Shown piece after piece: positions 48,784 to 57,897 of a stretch of DNA of 64,000 bases. A program made the translations under genes and the position numbers. Origin of the DNA: Sphingosinicella sp. LHD-64 (GTDB lineage Bacteria > Pseudomonadota > Alphaproteobacteria > Sphingomonadales > Sphingomonadaceae); NCBI RefSeq assembly GCF_031157375.1, contig NZ_JAVIFV010000003.1, positions 694,001 to 758,000 of the forward strand. Direction: 5' to 3'. Within the stretch, counting starts at the first letter, position 1; every line of letters begins with the position of its first letter. Below the pieces are notes generated by a model. That model did no database searches and was not told the DNA's origin. It saw only the letters and a program-made list of their open reading frames with translations.

Positions 48784-50604
48784 TCAGCTGGCGCGGCGGG
48801 CAGCGATCCAGTCGTCGATCTTGCGCTCCAGCACGGGCAACGGCAGCGCCCCGGTCATCAACACCTGGGCGTGGAAGTCCTTGAGGTCGAAGCGCGGCCC
48901 GAGCGCCTGCTCGGCGCGGGCGCGCAGCTCCAGGATCTTCATCTGGCCGATCTTGTAGGCGAGCGCCTGGCCGGGAATGGCGATGTAGCGCTCGACCTCG
49001 GCGACGACCTCGGTGCGGCTCATGCCACTATTGCTCAGCATGTACTGGATCGCCTGGTCACGGGTCCAGCCCTTGGAATGGATGCCGGTGTCGACGACGA
49101 GACGCATCGCGCGCAGCATCTCATCGTTGAGTCCGCCGAAGCGCTGATAGGGATCGGTCTCGACGCCGAGCTCGTCCCAGAGCGTTTCGGCGTAGAGCGC
49201 CCAGCCCTCGACGAAGGCGGTGTTGCCGCCGAAGCGCATGAAATTGGGCAGCGCCTCGTTCTCGGCCGCGAGCATGATCTGGAAATGATGGCCGGGCGAG
49301 CCCTCGTGCAGGTAGAGCGTCTCCATGCCGGAGGTGCGGCGCGACGGCAGGTCATAGGCATTGTAGTAGAAGATGCCCGGCCGCGCCCCGTCGGGCGTAC
49401 CGTCCTGGTAGGAGCCGCCCGCTTCGGTCCGCTCGCGGAACGCCTCGACCTCGCGGATCTCGAGCGGCGCGCGCGGGATGGTCGAGAAAATCTCGCGGAT
49501 GCGCCCGTCGACCCGGCGCCCGATCTCGTAATAATGCTCGCGCAGCCATTCGCGGCTCTGCGGCTCGAAGCGCCGGTCGGTGCGGATGAACTCGAAGAAG
49601 GCGGGAAGATCGCCCGAGAAATTGGTGCGGCGGCGGATCGCGTCCATCTCGCCGCGGATGCGCGCGACCTCGCCGAGGCCGATGTTGTGGACCGCGTCGG
49701 CGGTGAGCGGCAGAGTCGTATTCTCCTCGACGAGCCGGGCGTAGAGCCGGTCGCCGCCGCGCATCGAGCTGAGGCCGACCTGGTCGCGGGCGCGCGGCAG
49801 ATATTCGTTGTGCAGGAAGTCGCGCAGCCGCTGGTGCGCCGGATAGATTTCGTCGCGCACGACGGCGAGCAGCTCGGTCCTTAGTCGCGCACGATCGGCC
49901 TCGGGGATCGAATCGGCGAAGGTGCGCGCCGGCCCGAGCAGCGGCGATTGCTCCGGCGTCTCGCGCAGCTGGGTGTCGAGCTGGTCGACGACGTTGCGGA
50001 TGGTGAGCTTGGTCTCGACCACGCCGGAGGCAAGTCCTTCACGGAAGCGGCCGATCGCCCGGTCGATCAGCCGGGCATATTGGTGATGGCGCCGGACATT
50101 GTTGTCATAGTCCTGGACGGTCCGGAACGGCGCCGCACCTTGGCCCGAGGCGAAGGTCGGGTAGAAGGTGTGGAAGCCGAAGAAGTGGTTGATCGGCCGC
50201 ACCCGGGTCAGCGCCAACATGTCGGGTTCGTAGTCGGCGAGGTCCTCGCGCCGCTGATGCTGGAACACATCGTAGGCGAGCTGGTCGGTCGGGCTCAGCA
50301 TATTGCGATCGATCGCGGCGAGGGCGGCGAGGTCCTGCTCGGCCGCGCCCTTCTCGGCGGCGTCATGCGCATCGGTCAGATAATCGCCGAGCTGATCGGC
50401 ATAGCGCATGTCGCCGCGGAACAGCGCCGACAGCGGATTGCGCCGGAGATTCGCCTCGTCGCTCTCGTGGAACAGCCGGCGCAGCCGTTCGCCCGCGCTT
50501 TCGGACGCTTGCGCAGCGGCGGGCGGCGCGGTCTGGGCCGTCGCGGACAGGGCCGGAACGACGGCGAGGCAGGCGGCAGCGAGAAGAGCGGCGCGACGAG
50601 TCAT
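48784..50604 (-). CDS. DUF885 exported protein, copy 2
   Basis: The 606-residue paralogue of the downstream gene shares the entire layout: signal peptide M-T-R-R-A-A-L-L, D-S-D-E-A-N-L-R-R-N-P near 60, L-H-E-G-S-P-G-H-H-F near 424, and a C-terminal D-D-W-I-A-A-R-R. Identity between the two is high over their length, so this is a tandem duplication with 26 bases between the genes. Possibly the two act on different peptides. No transporter is coded nearby. Confidence 0.9.
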   Translation of the reverse strand: MTRRAALLAAACLAVVPALSATAQTAPPAAAQASESAGERLRRLFHESDEANLRRNPLSALFRGDMRYADQLGDYLTDAHDAAEKGAAEQDLAALAAIDRNMLSPTDQLAYDVFQHQRREDLADYEPDMLALTRVRPINHFFGFHTFYPTFASGQGAAPFRTVQDYDNNVRRHHQYARLIDRAIGRFREGLASGVVETKLTIRNVVDQLDTQLRETPEQSPLLGPARTFADSIPEADRARLRTELLAVVRDEIYPAHQRLRDFLHNEYLPRARDQVGLSSMRGGDRLYARLVEENTTLPLTADAVHNIGLGEVARIRGEMDAIRRRTNFSGDLPAFFEFIRTDRRFEPQSREWLREHYYEIGRRVDGRIREIFSTIPRAPLEIREVEAFRERTEAGGSYQDGTPDGARPGIFYYNAYDLPSRRTSGMETLYLHEGSPGHHFQIMLAAENEALPNFMRFGGNTAFVEGWALYAETLWDELGVETDPYQRFGGLNDEMLRAMRLVVDTGIHSKGWTRDQAIQYMLSNSGMSRTEVVAEVERYIAIPGQALAYKIGQMKILELRARAEQALGPRFDLKDFHAQVLMTGALPLPVLERKIDDWIAARRAS

Positions 50605-50677
50605 GAGCAAGGACCCCAAACAGGTGTAGGGGTGTCTTAAGACAGCGCAACCCGGTGGGCAATCGCGTTCGCATGGG

Positions 50678-51343
50678 TCAATAGGTCGGCGCCGACCAGG
50701 CGCCCCAGGGGCGTTCGCGGTGCCATTTGGTGATGACGTATTTGACGCCCTCGATCACCGGCAGGCCCTGGTGCAGCGAATAGGGATTGGGCAGGCCATA
50801 AGCGTCGAGATTGTTCCAGATCAGCAGGTTGCCCGCCCGCGGCGCGATCTTGAGGTCGAGCGACGGGAAGGCGGTCTGGCCGCCGGCGGCCGGCGTGTTC
50901 AGGAACACCATCGCGGTCCAGGTGCGCTGGCCGCCGCTCCGGTCCATCTCTTCCCAATAGGGCTGGTCGGTCAGGAAATAATCGTGGTGCGGCTTGAACT
51001 GCTGGCCGACCGCGTAGCGCTGCCCCTGGATCGTCTCGCCATGGGTGGCGGCGATGCCGGTGAGCAGACGGATCCTGGCCTCGACCTGGAGGACCATCCG
51101 GTCGCGCGGATCGAGATCGCAGCTCTCGCTGGTGCGGAACTCCGGATCGTCGGTCGGCGAGAGCAACTGCGAGGGCTTGCGCCGGGCGTCGATCTGCCGG
51201 ACGAGGGCGGCGCATTCCGCCGCGGTCAGGAAGTCGCGGGCGACGAAGATGTCGAGACGGTGCGCCGGCAGCTTGAGCACGCCCGGATCGGCCGCGAGCC
51301 GGTCGCGCACCTGGGTGCCGATGTCGATCTTGTAGTCGGGCAT
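50678..51343 (-). CDS. 2OG-Fe(II) oxygenase, prolyl 4-hydroxylase type
   Basis: The 221-residue protein has the jelly-roll core of prolyl 4-hydroxylases: iron ligands H-H-D-Y-F near 122-126 with H-x-D, the strand T-A-M-V-F-L-N near 150, G-G-Q-T-A-F-P, and P-V-I-E-G-V-K-Y-V-I-T-K-W near the end, which normally binds 2-oxoglutarate. The second His lies in S-L-H-Q-G-L-P. Substrate might be a protein Pro or a free compound. It is coded alone on the minus strand, after a terminator from the RcnB gene. Confidence 0.88.
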   Translation of the reverse strand: MPDYKIDIGTQVRDRLAADPGVLKLPAHRLDIFVARDFLTAAECAALVRQIDARRKPSQLLSPTDDPEFRTSESCDLDPRDRMVLQVEARIRLLTGIAATHGETIQGQRYAVGQQFKPHHDYFLTDQPYWEEMDRSGGQRTWTAMVFLNTPAAGGQTAFPSLDLKIAPRAGNLLIWNNLDAYGLPNPYSLHQGLPVIEGVKYVITKWHRERPWGAWSAPTY

Positions 51344-51386
51344 GGACAAGCGTGCGCGTCTTGCCGCAGATCGCGCCGGCCTGACA

Positions 51387-51422
51387 AGCGAAAAGCCCGG
51401 AGCGCGTCGCCGCGCCCCGGGC
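51387..51422 (-). terminator. Rho-independent terminator after the RcnB gene
   Basis: On the minus strand GCCCGGGGCGCG (51422-51411) pairs with CGCGCTCCGGGC (51406-51395), with one G-U pair, around a four-base loop; TTTTCGCTT follows. It lies 29 bases after the stop codon of the RcnB gene and before the oxygenase gene. Confidence 0.75.
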
Positions 51423-51451
51423 CCTGACCCCTCCCGGAGGAGAGCTGTCGC

Positions 51452-52285
51452 CTACCAGAAGAAGTCGTGGATCACGTCGATGACTTCGCCGGTATAGGTG
51501 TCGACGAGCAGCACGTCGCCATAGTAGCGCACCCACTGCGCCCCGTAAGGGGCCGGTGGCAGGCGGTACTGCCACGGATCGCCGATCCAGTAGCGCTGGT
51601 CGTAGAAGAGCGGCTGCAGCAGGAAGCCGATCGACAGGCGGGAATAGTTCCAGCCGCGATAGGGTGCGTAGTAGCGCGGCAGCCGGTAGGCGCCCCGGTT
51701 GCGGTAGCGCCAGCCCTGCCAGTCGTAGCGCCGGTCGTTGCGCCAGCCGCGGTTCCAGTCGCGGTCCCGGCGCCGGTCGTTGCGCCAGTCGCGCCGATTG
51801 TCCCGACGGTCGTCCCGCCAATCGCGACGGTCGCGGTCGCGGTCCCACTGGCGCCAGTCATTGCCGTCCCGGCGCGCGTCGCGGATCGCGTCTCGGCGCT
51901 GCTCGCGCGTGCCGGAGCGGATCGCGTTCTCCTGCGCGCGGCGATTGTAGCGGTCCGCATCGCGCCGGAACTCCGGCGTGTTCGGGCCCTGCCAGCCGCG
52001 CTGATAGCCGCTCGGCCGGGTGCCGCGGTCGCCGCGGCGCCCCTCGCCACGCCGGCCTTCGCCTTGGGCCACCTGGGCCGGCGGCTGGGCCGCACGCTGG
52101 GCCTGGCGAGCCTCTTGTCGAGCCTCCTGCCGCGCCTGGCGTTGGCCGGAACGCTGCTGGTTGCGCTGTTCGAGCCGCTGATAATGTTCCTGGACGCGCT
52201 GGGCGCGGTCGCCGCGCTGCGCTTCGGCCGCAACCGGCGTGATCGCCGTCGCTGCCAAGATCAACCCAATCAATGCCTTTCGCAT
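51452..52285 (-). CDS. RcnB-like exported protein with Arg/Asp repeats
   Basis: The 277-residue protein has a signal peptide ended near A-E-A-Q. The middle (about 25-195) is low complexity: Q/R/E-rich, then many R-D-W, R-D-D-R and R-N-D-R-R units. The last 75 residues form an RcnB domain with W-I-G-D-P-W-Q-Y-R-L-P-P-A and Y-Y-G-D-V-L-L-V-D-T-Y-T-G-E-V. RcnB of E. coli affects Ni/Co homeostasis, but many members have no such link. A strong terminator follows. Confidence 0.85.
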   Translation of the reverse strand: MRKALIGLILAATAITPVAAEAQRGDRAQRVQEHYQRLEQRNQQRSGQRQARQEARQEARQAQRAAQPPAQVAQGEGRRGEGRRGDRGTRPSGYQRGWQGPNTPEFRRDADRYNRRAQENAIRSGTREQRRDAIRDARRDGNDWRQWDRDRDRRDWRDDRRDNRRDWRNDRRRDRDWNRGWRNDRRYDWQGWRYRNRGAYRLPRYYAPYRGWNYSRLSIGFLLQPLFYDQRYWIGDPWQYRLPPAPYGAQWVRYYGDVLLVDTYTGEVIDVIHDFFW

Positions 52286-52403
52286 CGAGCTTACTCCTTG
52301 CACGCGGGCGCACCTCGCCCCCGTTATGCCGCCATTTGTGCCAAATCGCCGATGAGCGGCCGCTGAACCGCCCGGTCAGCAAGATGCAAGGAATGCACCA
52401 TGC

Positions 52404-52991
52404 TCAGCGCTGCGGCGCCGGCACCGGCACCGGCGGAACGAGCGCCGGCACGGCACGGGCGGCGTCGGCGGGGTCGATGCCGGGCGGCGGGGCGGCGACC
52501 GCCGGCTCTGCCCCGGCCTTGATCCGGGCGGCGCGCCGGATCGCCTCGCGCAGCCGTGGATAGACACCGCAGCGGCAGATATTGGTGATTGCCGCGTCGA
52601 TCTGGGCATCGGTCGGGCTGTCGTTGCGGTCGACCAGGGCCGCGGCGGCCATGATCATGCCGGGGATGCAGTAGCCGCATTGCGGCACCGAGTCGGTGAC
52701 GTTGCCGTCTTCGTCCGCGACGCCGGCAAAGGCCTGCTGCACCGGATGGGACCGATCGCGCGACAGGCCCTCGATGGTGACGACGAAGCTGCCCTCGATC
52801 CCGCCGATCGGCACCCGGCAGCTCCGCACCGCATTGCCGTCGACATGGACGGTGCAGGCCCCGCAATGGCCGGTGCCGCAGCCATATTTGGTGCCGGTGA
52901 GATTGGACGCCTCACGGAGCGCCCACAGGAGCGGCGTCTCCGGATCCATCCGATAGTGGACGGGCTGGCCGTTCACGGTAAAGCGGGACAT
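52404..52991 (-). CDS. (2Fe-2S)-binding subunit of a xanthine oxidase-type dehydrogenase, orphan
   Basis: The 195-residue protein has both clusters of the small subunit of molybdenum hydroxylases: C-G-T-G-H-C-G-A-C near 38-46 with a later Cys, and C-G-Y-C near 105-108 with C-R-C-G near 138-141. The C-terminal 40 residues are Ala/Pro-rich. Its partner would be a molybdopterin subunit such as aldehyde or isoquinoline oxidoreductase, but none is next to it: the neighbours are RcnB and a crotonase. It may pair with a subunit coded elsewhere. Confidence 0.9.
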   Translation of the reverse strand: MSRFTVNGQPVHYRMDPETPLLWALREASNLTGTKYGCGTGHCGACTVHVDGNAVRSCRVPIGGIEGSFVVTIEGLSRDRSHPVQQAFAGVADEDGNVTDSVPQCGYCIPGMIMAAAALVDRNDSPTDAQIDAAITNICRCGVYPRLREAIRRAARIKAGAEPAVAAPPPGIDPADAARAVPALVPPVPVPAPQR

Positions 52992-53019
52992 GACGCGCTT
53001 CTAGGCGGGGAGAGGATTC

Positions 53020-53835
53020 ATGGGAAGCGAGCGGATCGAGGTCGGGATCGCGGACGGCGTCGCCCATGTCGCGCTCGCCCGGCCGGACAAGTTCAACGCG
53101 ATGGACCAGGAGATGTTCGCCGCGATCGGCGACGCGTTCCGGGCGCTCGGGCGCGATTCCGCGGTGCGCGCCATCCTGCTTGCCGGCCAGGGCAGGCATT
53201 TCACCGCCGGGCTCGACCTCGACTATGCCTCCAGGCAGTTCCCGCCGAGCCAGGATCCCGGCCGCGCGGCCGAGGCGCGCCTCAGGCATATCGAATGGCT
53301 GCAGGACGCGTTCAGCGCGGTCGAGGACGCGCGGCCCCCGGTGGTCGCGGCGATCCAGGGCGGCTGCATCGGCGCGGGCGTCGACCTCGCCAGCGCCTGC
53401 GACCTCAGGATCGCTGCCCAGGACGCCTTCTTCCAGGTCGCCGAGGTGGACGTGGCGATCACCGCCGACCTCGGCACGCTGCAGCGGCTCGGGCACCTGA
53501 TCCCGCAGGGGATCTTGCGCGAGCTCACCTATACCGGCCGGCGGATGGGGGCGGAAGAGGCGGCGCGCTTCGGTCTCGTCAACCGGGTCGAGGCGGACGC
53601 GGCGGATGCGCTGGCGGCCGGCCTGGAGCTGGCGCGGACGATCGCCGCCAAGTCGCCGCTCGCCGTGGCCGGGGCCAAGCGCAGTCTCAACTACAGCCGC
53701 GGCCGGCCGGTCGAGGAGGGCCTGCGCGACGTCGCCACCTGGAACGCGGCGACACTGGTCAGCGCCGATCTCGGCGAGGCGATCCGCGCCCGGCTCGGCA
53801 AGACCGAGCCCGGTTTCGGCCCGCTCGCCGATTGA
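53020..53835 (+). CDS. Enoyl-CoA hydratase/isomerase (dienoyl-CoA isomerase-like)
   Basis: The 271-residue crotonase has F-T-A-G-L-D-L near 61-67 (oxyanion), I-Q-G-G-C-I-G-A-G-V-D-L near 113-124, and F-F-Q-V-A-E-V-D-V-A-I-T-A-D-L-G near 139-154. The E-V-D and A-D pattern is that of delta3,5-delta2,4-dienoyl-CoA isomerases, which use the acidic residues to move double bonds in unsaturated fatty acid breakdown. It would feed the ETF coded at 19-20 kb via acyl-CoA dehydrogenases. It is divergent from the 2Fe-2S gene, 28 bases apart. Confidence 0.9.
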   Translation: MGSERIEVGIADGVAHVALARPDKFNAMDQEMFAAIGDAFRALGRDSAVRAILLAGQGRHFTAGLDLDYASRQFPPSQDPGRAAEARLRHIEWLQDAFSAVEDARPPVVAAIQGGCIGAGVDLASACDLRIAAQDAFFQVAEVDVAITADLGTLQRLGHLIPQGILRELTYTGRRMGAEEAARFGLVNRVEADAADALAAGLELARTIAAKSPLAVAGAKRSLNYSRGRPVEEGLRDVATWNAATLVSADLGEAIRARLGKTEPGFGPLAD

Positions 53836-53901
53836 ACCGCGCCGCTGGCCGGGAATGGCCGGCGCGTCTATGATCGCCGCCGGCCTCGGGGGGAGGGCAG
53901 C

Positions 53902-55281
53902 ATGCGGGGATGGATTCGGTTTGCGCTGGGTCTGGCGGCATTTGCCGCCGGCAATTCGGCGGTGGCGCAAGACAGCGTGGCGGGCACCGCCGGCACCTAT
54001 ATCGTCGAACGGATGGAAACGGCCTCGGCGCTGGAGCTGGGCGAAGACGGTCGGTTCCGCTGGGGATTCAGCTACGGCGCGCTCGATATGATCGCCGAGG
54101 GGCGCTGGCGCCGCGACGGCGATGCGGTGGTGCTCGACACCGAGCCGGCAGTCACGCCGCCGCGTTTCGAGATGATCGCGACCGAGGCCGGGCGCGGGCC
54201 GCTGACCGTGCGGATCGAGGACGCGAACGGCACGCGGGCGCACTATCTCGACGTCGTCGCCGAATATGAGGGCGGTGAGGGTGATTTCGGATTCCAGGAC
54301 GGCGATGCCTTCGCCTTCGAGCCATCGGAGCGACGGATCGTCGCGGTCCGGCTCGGCAGCCAGGCGTTCGGCTTTCTGTCGGAACCGTTCCCGGTGCCGG
54401 AAGGCACCCGGCGGATGCGGTTCCGTTTCCTGCCCGGCGACCTCGGCCGCGGCGATTTCCGCGGCACCCGCGCGACGATCGAAGGCGACGCATTGCTCCT
54501 GCCCGTGCTCGGCGAGCCGCTGCGCTACCGCCGGCTGTCGGCGGAGGAGCTGGCGGCCTCCCAGGGCGTGGTCGACGACATCGCGGCGGAGGCCGGGAGG
54601 CTCGCGACGGAGAATTCCGACTGGGCGACGTGCCTCGGCGACGCCGGGCAATATTCGCCCGCGCAGGCGATGGCCGGCTGCACCGCGCTGATCGACGGGG
54701 ACGCGCTTGCGGCCGACGAGAAGTCCGCGCCGCATTTTTACCGCGGCAACCTGCGGTTCGACAGCGGCGACTATCAGGGCGCGATCGCAGACTTCAGCGC
54801 GGTGCTTGTCGCCTATCCGGACTATGCCGGGGCCTATGACGGTCTCGCGGACTCCCATCGGCAGCTCGGCGACTATGCGCGCGCCGCCGCCGAGTCCCGC
54901 ACGGCCGCCCGGCTGGCGCCCGAGGACCCGGACATCCTCAACGGCCTGTGCTGGCATCTCGCGCTCGCCGGCGAGGAGCTCGACCGGGCACGGGAGGCCT
55001 GCGACCGGGGGCTCGCCCTTCGCCCGGACGATCCCGACACGCTCGACAGCCGCGGCTTCGTCGGCCTCGTGCAGCGACGGTTCAACGATGCCTGGACGGA
55101 CTTCGATGCCGCTGTCCGCTTGGGCGACGGGCATGAGAACCAGGCGAGCTTCCTCTACGGGCGGGGCGTTGCCGCGCTCAGGCTCGGACGCACCGCGGAC
55201 GGCCAGGCGGACCTGGCGCGCGCGGCGGCAATCGACGCCGAGATCGCCGCTGCTTACGCCCGATATGGCGTGCAGCCCTGA
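53902..55281 (+). CDS. Exported TPR-repeat protein
   Basis: The 459-residue protein has a signal peptide (ended near A-V-A-Q) and a beta-rich N-terminal domain (about 25-210). The C-terminal half (about 270-450) contains at least four tetratricopeptide repeats: F-D-S-G-D-Y-Q-G-A-I-A-D-F, L-G-D-Y-A-R-A-A-A, L-D-R-A-R-E-A-C-D-R-G-L-A-L-R-P-D-D, and a last one with A-L-R-L-G-R-T. It is likely periplasmic and acts in protein contacts. The N-terminal domain is not recognised. Confidence 0.8.
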   Translation: MRGWIRFALGLAAFAAGNSAVAQDSVAGTAGTYIVERMETASALELGEDGRFRWGFSYGALDMIAEGRWRRDGDAVVLDTEPAVTPPRFEMIATEAGRGPLTVRIEDANGTRAHYLDVVAEYEGGEGDFGFQDGDAFAFEPSERRIVAVRLGSQAFGFLSEPFPVPEGTRRMRFRFLPGDLGRGDFRGTRATIEGDALLLPVLGEPLRYRRLSAEELAASQGVVDDIAAEAGRLATENSDWATCLGDAGQYSPAQAMAGCTALIDGDALAADEKSAPHFYRGNLRFDSGDYQGAIADFSAVLVAYPDYAGAYDGLADSHRQLGDYARAAAESRTAARLAPEDPDILNGLCWHLALAGEELDRAREACDRGLALRPDDPDTLDSRGFVGLVQRRFNDAWTDFDAAVRLGDGHENQASFLYGRGVAALRLGRTADGQADLARAAAIDAEIAAAYARYGVQP

Positions 55282-55293
55282 ATAAGGTCCGGA

Positions 55294-55689
55294 TCAGAAG
55301 CTGATCCGCACGCTGGCGTCGGACCGCTCGTGCGGGCCATGATAGACGACCTCGACATTGTTGCCGTCGGGATCGAAGGCGAAGGCGGCGTAATAGCCCG
55401 GATGGTAGGCCCGTTCGCCGGGCGGGCCATTGTCGCGGCCGCCGGCGGCGAGCACGGCGCGGTGGAACGCGTCGACCGCCGCCTGGTCCTTCGCCTGGAA
55501 AGCGAAATGGACCGCCGTCTGCGGCTCGCCCCGATCGACCCAGAGCTCGTCCGCGTAGAAATGGCCGTCGCCCGGGACGAGCGGTATGCCGAGCGCCTCC
55601 ATCGCCGCCTGGTAGAAGCGCCGCGAGGCCTCGAGATCGCGGGCGTGGAGGTGGAGATGGTCGATCAGACGACCGCGGTGGAGCTCCAT
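55294..55689 (-). CDS. VOC-family protein
   Basis: The 131-residue protein is a single VOC domain: L-I-D-H-L-H-L-H-A-R-D near 6-16 with the first metal His, S-R-R-F-Y-Q-A-A-M, and F-A-F-D-P-D-G-N-N-V-E-V-V-Y near 106-119 with the last Glu. It resembles the glyoxalase/dioxygenase group of unknown substrate. A start three codons upstream is equally possible, with AAGGAAGG fitting the shorter one better. It converges on the TPR gene, with a short palindrome across the gap. Confidence 0.85.
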   Translation of the reverse strand: MELHRGRLIDHLHLHARDLEASRRFYQAAMEALGIPLVPGDGHFYADELWVDRGEPQTAVHFAFQAKDQAAVDAFHRAVLAAGGRDNGPPGERAYHPGYYAAFAFDPDGNNVEVVYHGPHERSDASVRISF

Positions 55690-55840
55690 GTCCTGCATCC
55701 TTCCTTTTCCGTTCGCCGGCAAACGCGCCGGGGCCTGATCGGGTTCATGCCGGCGCCTTTGTCGGCCCAAACGGCAGCCCCGTCGAAAAGGCGCCGCCGC
55801 GGCTTGCCCGCCGAAAGCGCCCCCGCCAGGGTCCGCGGCC

Positions 55841-56857
55841 ATGACCCATCAGAGTGTCCCCGCCCTCACCATCTCGCCAGAGACCGACGCTACCATCGTC
55901 GCCGATCTCATGTCGCCGCCGATCGGCATGTTCACCGCCGACCTCACCGTCGCCGAGACGGTGGCGCGGCTGCGCGATCTCTCGAACGAAGGGGTGATCA
56001 CCTATTGCTATGTCGTCGACGGCGACGGCCGGCTCGAGGGGCTGGTGGTGATGCGCGACATGCTGCTCGCCGCCCCACAGGCGACATTGGGCGAGATCAT
56101 GCTTCCCGAACCCTATGCGCTGGCCGAGACCAAGAAGCTCGAAAAGGCGCTGAAGGCGGCGCTCGCCCGCCACTATCCGGTCTATCCGGTGGTCAATGAC
56201 GCGGGCGTGCTCACCGGCCTCGTGCGCGGCGAGGAGCTGTTTGCAGAGCAGGCGATCGAGATCAGCGCCCAGGCCGGCAAGATGGTCGGCGTCGAGAAGG
56301 AGGAGCGGCTGACCACCCCCCTCTCCCGCAGCCTGAAGCTGCGCCATCCCTGGCTCCAGCTCAACCTCGTCACCGCCTTTGTCGCGGCGGCGGTGGTGGG
56401 CGTGTTCGAGGAAACGCTGTCGCAGCTCGTGATCCTCGCCGTGTTCCTGCCCGTCATGGCAGGCCAGTCCGGCAATACCGGCTGCCAGGCGCTCGCCGTC
56501 ACGCTGCGCGGCATGACGCTGGGCGAGCTGAAACCCGATCTCGTCTCCCGCCTCGTCCTCAAGGAAGGGGCGCTCGGCTTCTTCAACGGCCTGTTCGTCG
56601 GCGCGACGGCGGGGCTCGGCATGGTCGTCTATGCGGGCATGCAGGGCGAGGCGCAGCCCTGGGCGATGGGCCTGGTCGTGATGGTCGCGATGGTGGTGAG
56701 CTGCATCGCCAGCGGGCTCGCCGGCGCGCTCATCCCGCTCACCCTCAAGCGGTTCGGCGCGGATCCGGCGACGGCGTCGGGCATCTTCCTCACCACCGCG
56801 AGCGACGTCGCGAGCATGGGCGTGTTCCTGAGCCTCGCGACCTTGCTGCTGCTCTGA
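55841..56857 (+). CDS. mgtE: MgtE-type magnesium transporter lacking the N domain
   Basis: The 338-residue protein has two CBS domains (about 15-140) and the MgtE membrane domain with five segments (about 170-338), including F-L-P-V-M-A-G-Q-S-G-N-T-G near 203-215 and D-P-A-T-A-S-G-I-F-L-T-T near 305-316, both known for Mg2+ binding in the pore. The usual N-terminal superhelical MgtE_N domain, which closes the gate with Mg2+, is missing. Such short forms are known. It is divergent from the VOC gene. Confidence 0.88.
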   Translation: MTHQSVPALTISPETDATIVADLMSPPIGMFTADLTVAETVARLRDLSNEGVITYCYVVDGDGRLEGLVVMRDMLLAAPQATLGEIMLPEPYALAETKKLEKALKAALARHYPVYPVVNDAGVLTGLVRGEELFAEQAIEISAQAGKMVGVEKEERLTTPLSRSLKLRHPWLQLNLVTAFVAAAVVGVFEETLSQLVILAVFLPVMAGQSGNTGCQALAVTLRGMTLGELKPDLVSRLVLKEGALGFFNGLFVGATAGLGMVVYAGMQGEAQPWAMGLVVMVAMVVSCIASGLAGALIPLTLKRFGADPATASGIFLTTASDVASMGVFLSLATLLLL

Positions 56858-56919
56858 CGGCCGATCCAAACGTCATCCAAGGCCAGGTCAGGAACGCGAA
56901 CGTCGCTACAACGCCTGCT

Positions 56920-57897
56920 TCATCCCGACGATGACTCGCAATCCGGGTTGATCTGTCGCGCCGGGGGCGGAAGCGCAACGCTCTGGGCTGGTCGTGGCCG
57001 CGAGACCAAGTGCGCCGCTGCAGGGGTGAATCCCCGGTCGTCGCCCGCCCGAAAGATGTCGACGAACTCAGCCCTTGCCACGTTCGAGGCACCGGCGGTG
57101 ACGGGAGCGCGCGAATCGCCGTTCACGATATGGGCCGCGCGGCGGAGGGACTGGCTCTGGAACTCGTGCAAGCCCGGTTGCCAGCGAAGCCGGCGCTCGA
57201 CCTCGTCCGTATCGAGGAGCGCGCAGCGCGCACCAGTCGCGGCCGTGACGAGTCTCTCGTTGCGGCGCACGACCGCCGGCCGGTCTCCGTCCAGGACCGC
57301 GACCTCGCCCTCCGCAACCGTGACCTCGACCTCGTCGCCCTTGAAACCCACCGCGAATCTGGTGCCGACGGCGCGCACGATGGTGTCGTCTATGTTGACC
57401 AGAAACGGCCTTGGATCGCCATGCCGGACCTCGAACTGGGCTTCCCCGCGGCGCAGCACGACACGCCGCGCGCTGTCGTCATAGCGGACCTGCAACGTCG
57501 AATTGCCGTTGAGCACGGCGACCGAGCCGTCGTCGAGCACCAGCCGGCGGACTTCGTCGCGTGAGGTCGTCACCCGGCCGACGAGCTGGTCATGGGCAAC
57601 GGCGCCGCCGATCACGGCCATCGCGACCGACGCGGCCATCGCGAGCTGCCCCCAGTGGATCGGGAGCGTATGAGCGGCGATATCGCGCCGCGCGCCGTCA
57701 TCCAGCGCCGCGACACGGCTGGCGTCGGCCCAGATCGCCTGGGCGCGGACATAGGCGCCGAGATGCCGGCTGGAGTCCGCAAGCCACTGATCGAACTGCT
57801 GTTGCTCGTCCTCGGTGAGCGGGCGTTCCGCGATACGCACGGCCCAGGACGCGGCGTCGGCCTCAACGTCGTCTTCGCTGCCAGAACCTCCGGTCAT
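56920..57897 (-). CDS. FecR-like anti-sigma protein, probably truncated at the C-terminus
   Basis: The 325-residue protein has the FecR N-terminal domain (A-A-S-W-A-V-R-I near 15-22, F-D-Q-W-L-A-D-S near 35-42), one membrane segment (about 82-100), and the FecR beta domain with L-D-D-G-S-V-A-V-L-N and V-G-T-R-F-A-V. After W-Q-P-G-L near 243, the usual C-terminal STN-like part is degenerate and ends in a Pro/Ser-rich tail. No ECF sigma factor is coded beside it. It may be a decayed signalling component. Confidence 0.75.
   Translation of the reverse strand: MTGGSGSEDDVEADAASWAVRIAERPLTEDEQQQFDQWLADSSRHLGAYVRAQAIWADASRVAALDDGARRDIAAHTLPIHWGQLAMAASVAMAVIGGAVAHDQLVGRVTTSRDEVRRLVLDDGSVAVLNGNSTLQVRYDDSARRVVLRRGEAQFEVRHGDPRPFLVNIDDTIVRAVGTRFAVGFKGDEVEVTVAEGEVAVLDGDRPAVVRRNERLVTAATGARCALLDTDEVERRLRWQPGLHEFQSQSLRRAAHIVNGDSRAPVTAGASNVARAEFVDIFRAGDDRGFTPAAAHLVSRPRPAQSVALPPPARQINPDCESSSG

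Noticed and set aside
51700-51870. Regular short repeats that at first look like a CRISPR or satellite array.
   Set aside because: They are coding repeats of Arg-Asp-Trp type in the RcnB-like gene, with no constant spacer length.
52912-55134. A 740-codon frame antisense to the crotonase and TPR genes.
   Set aside because: Low-complexity Arg/Gly/Ala-rich translation with no domain; both plus-strand genes are well supported.
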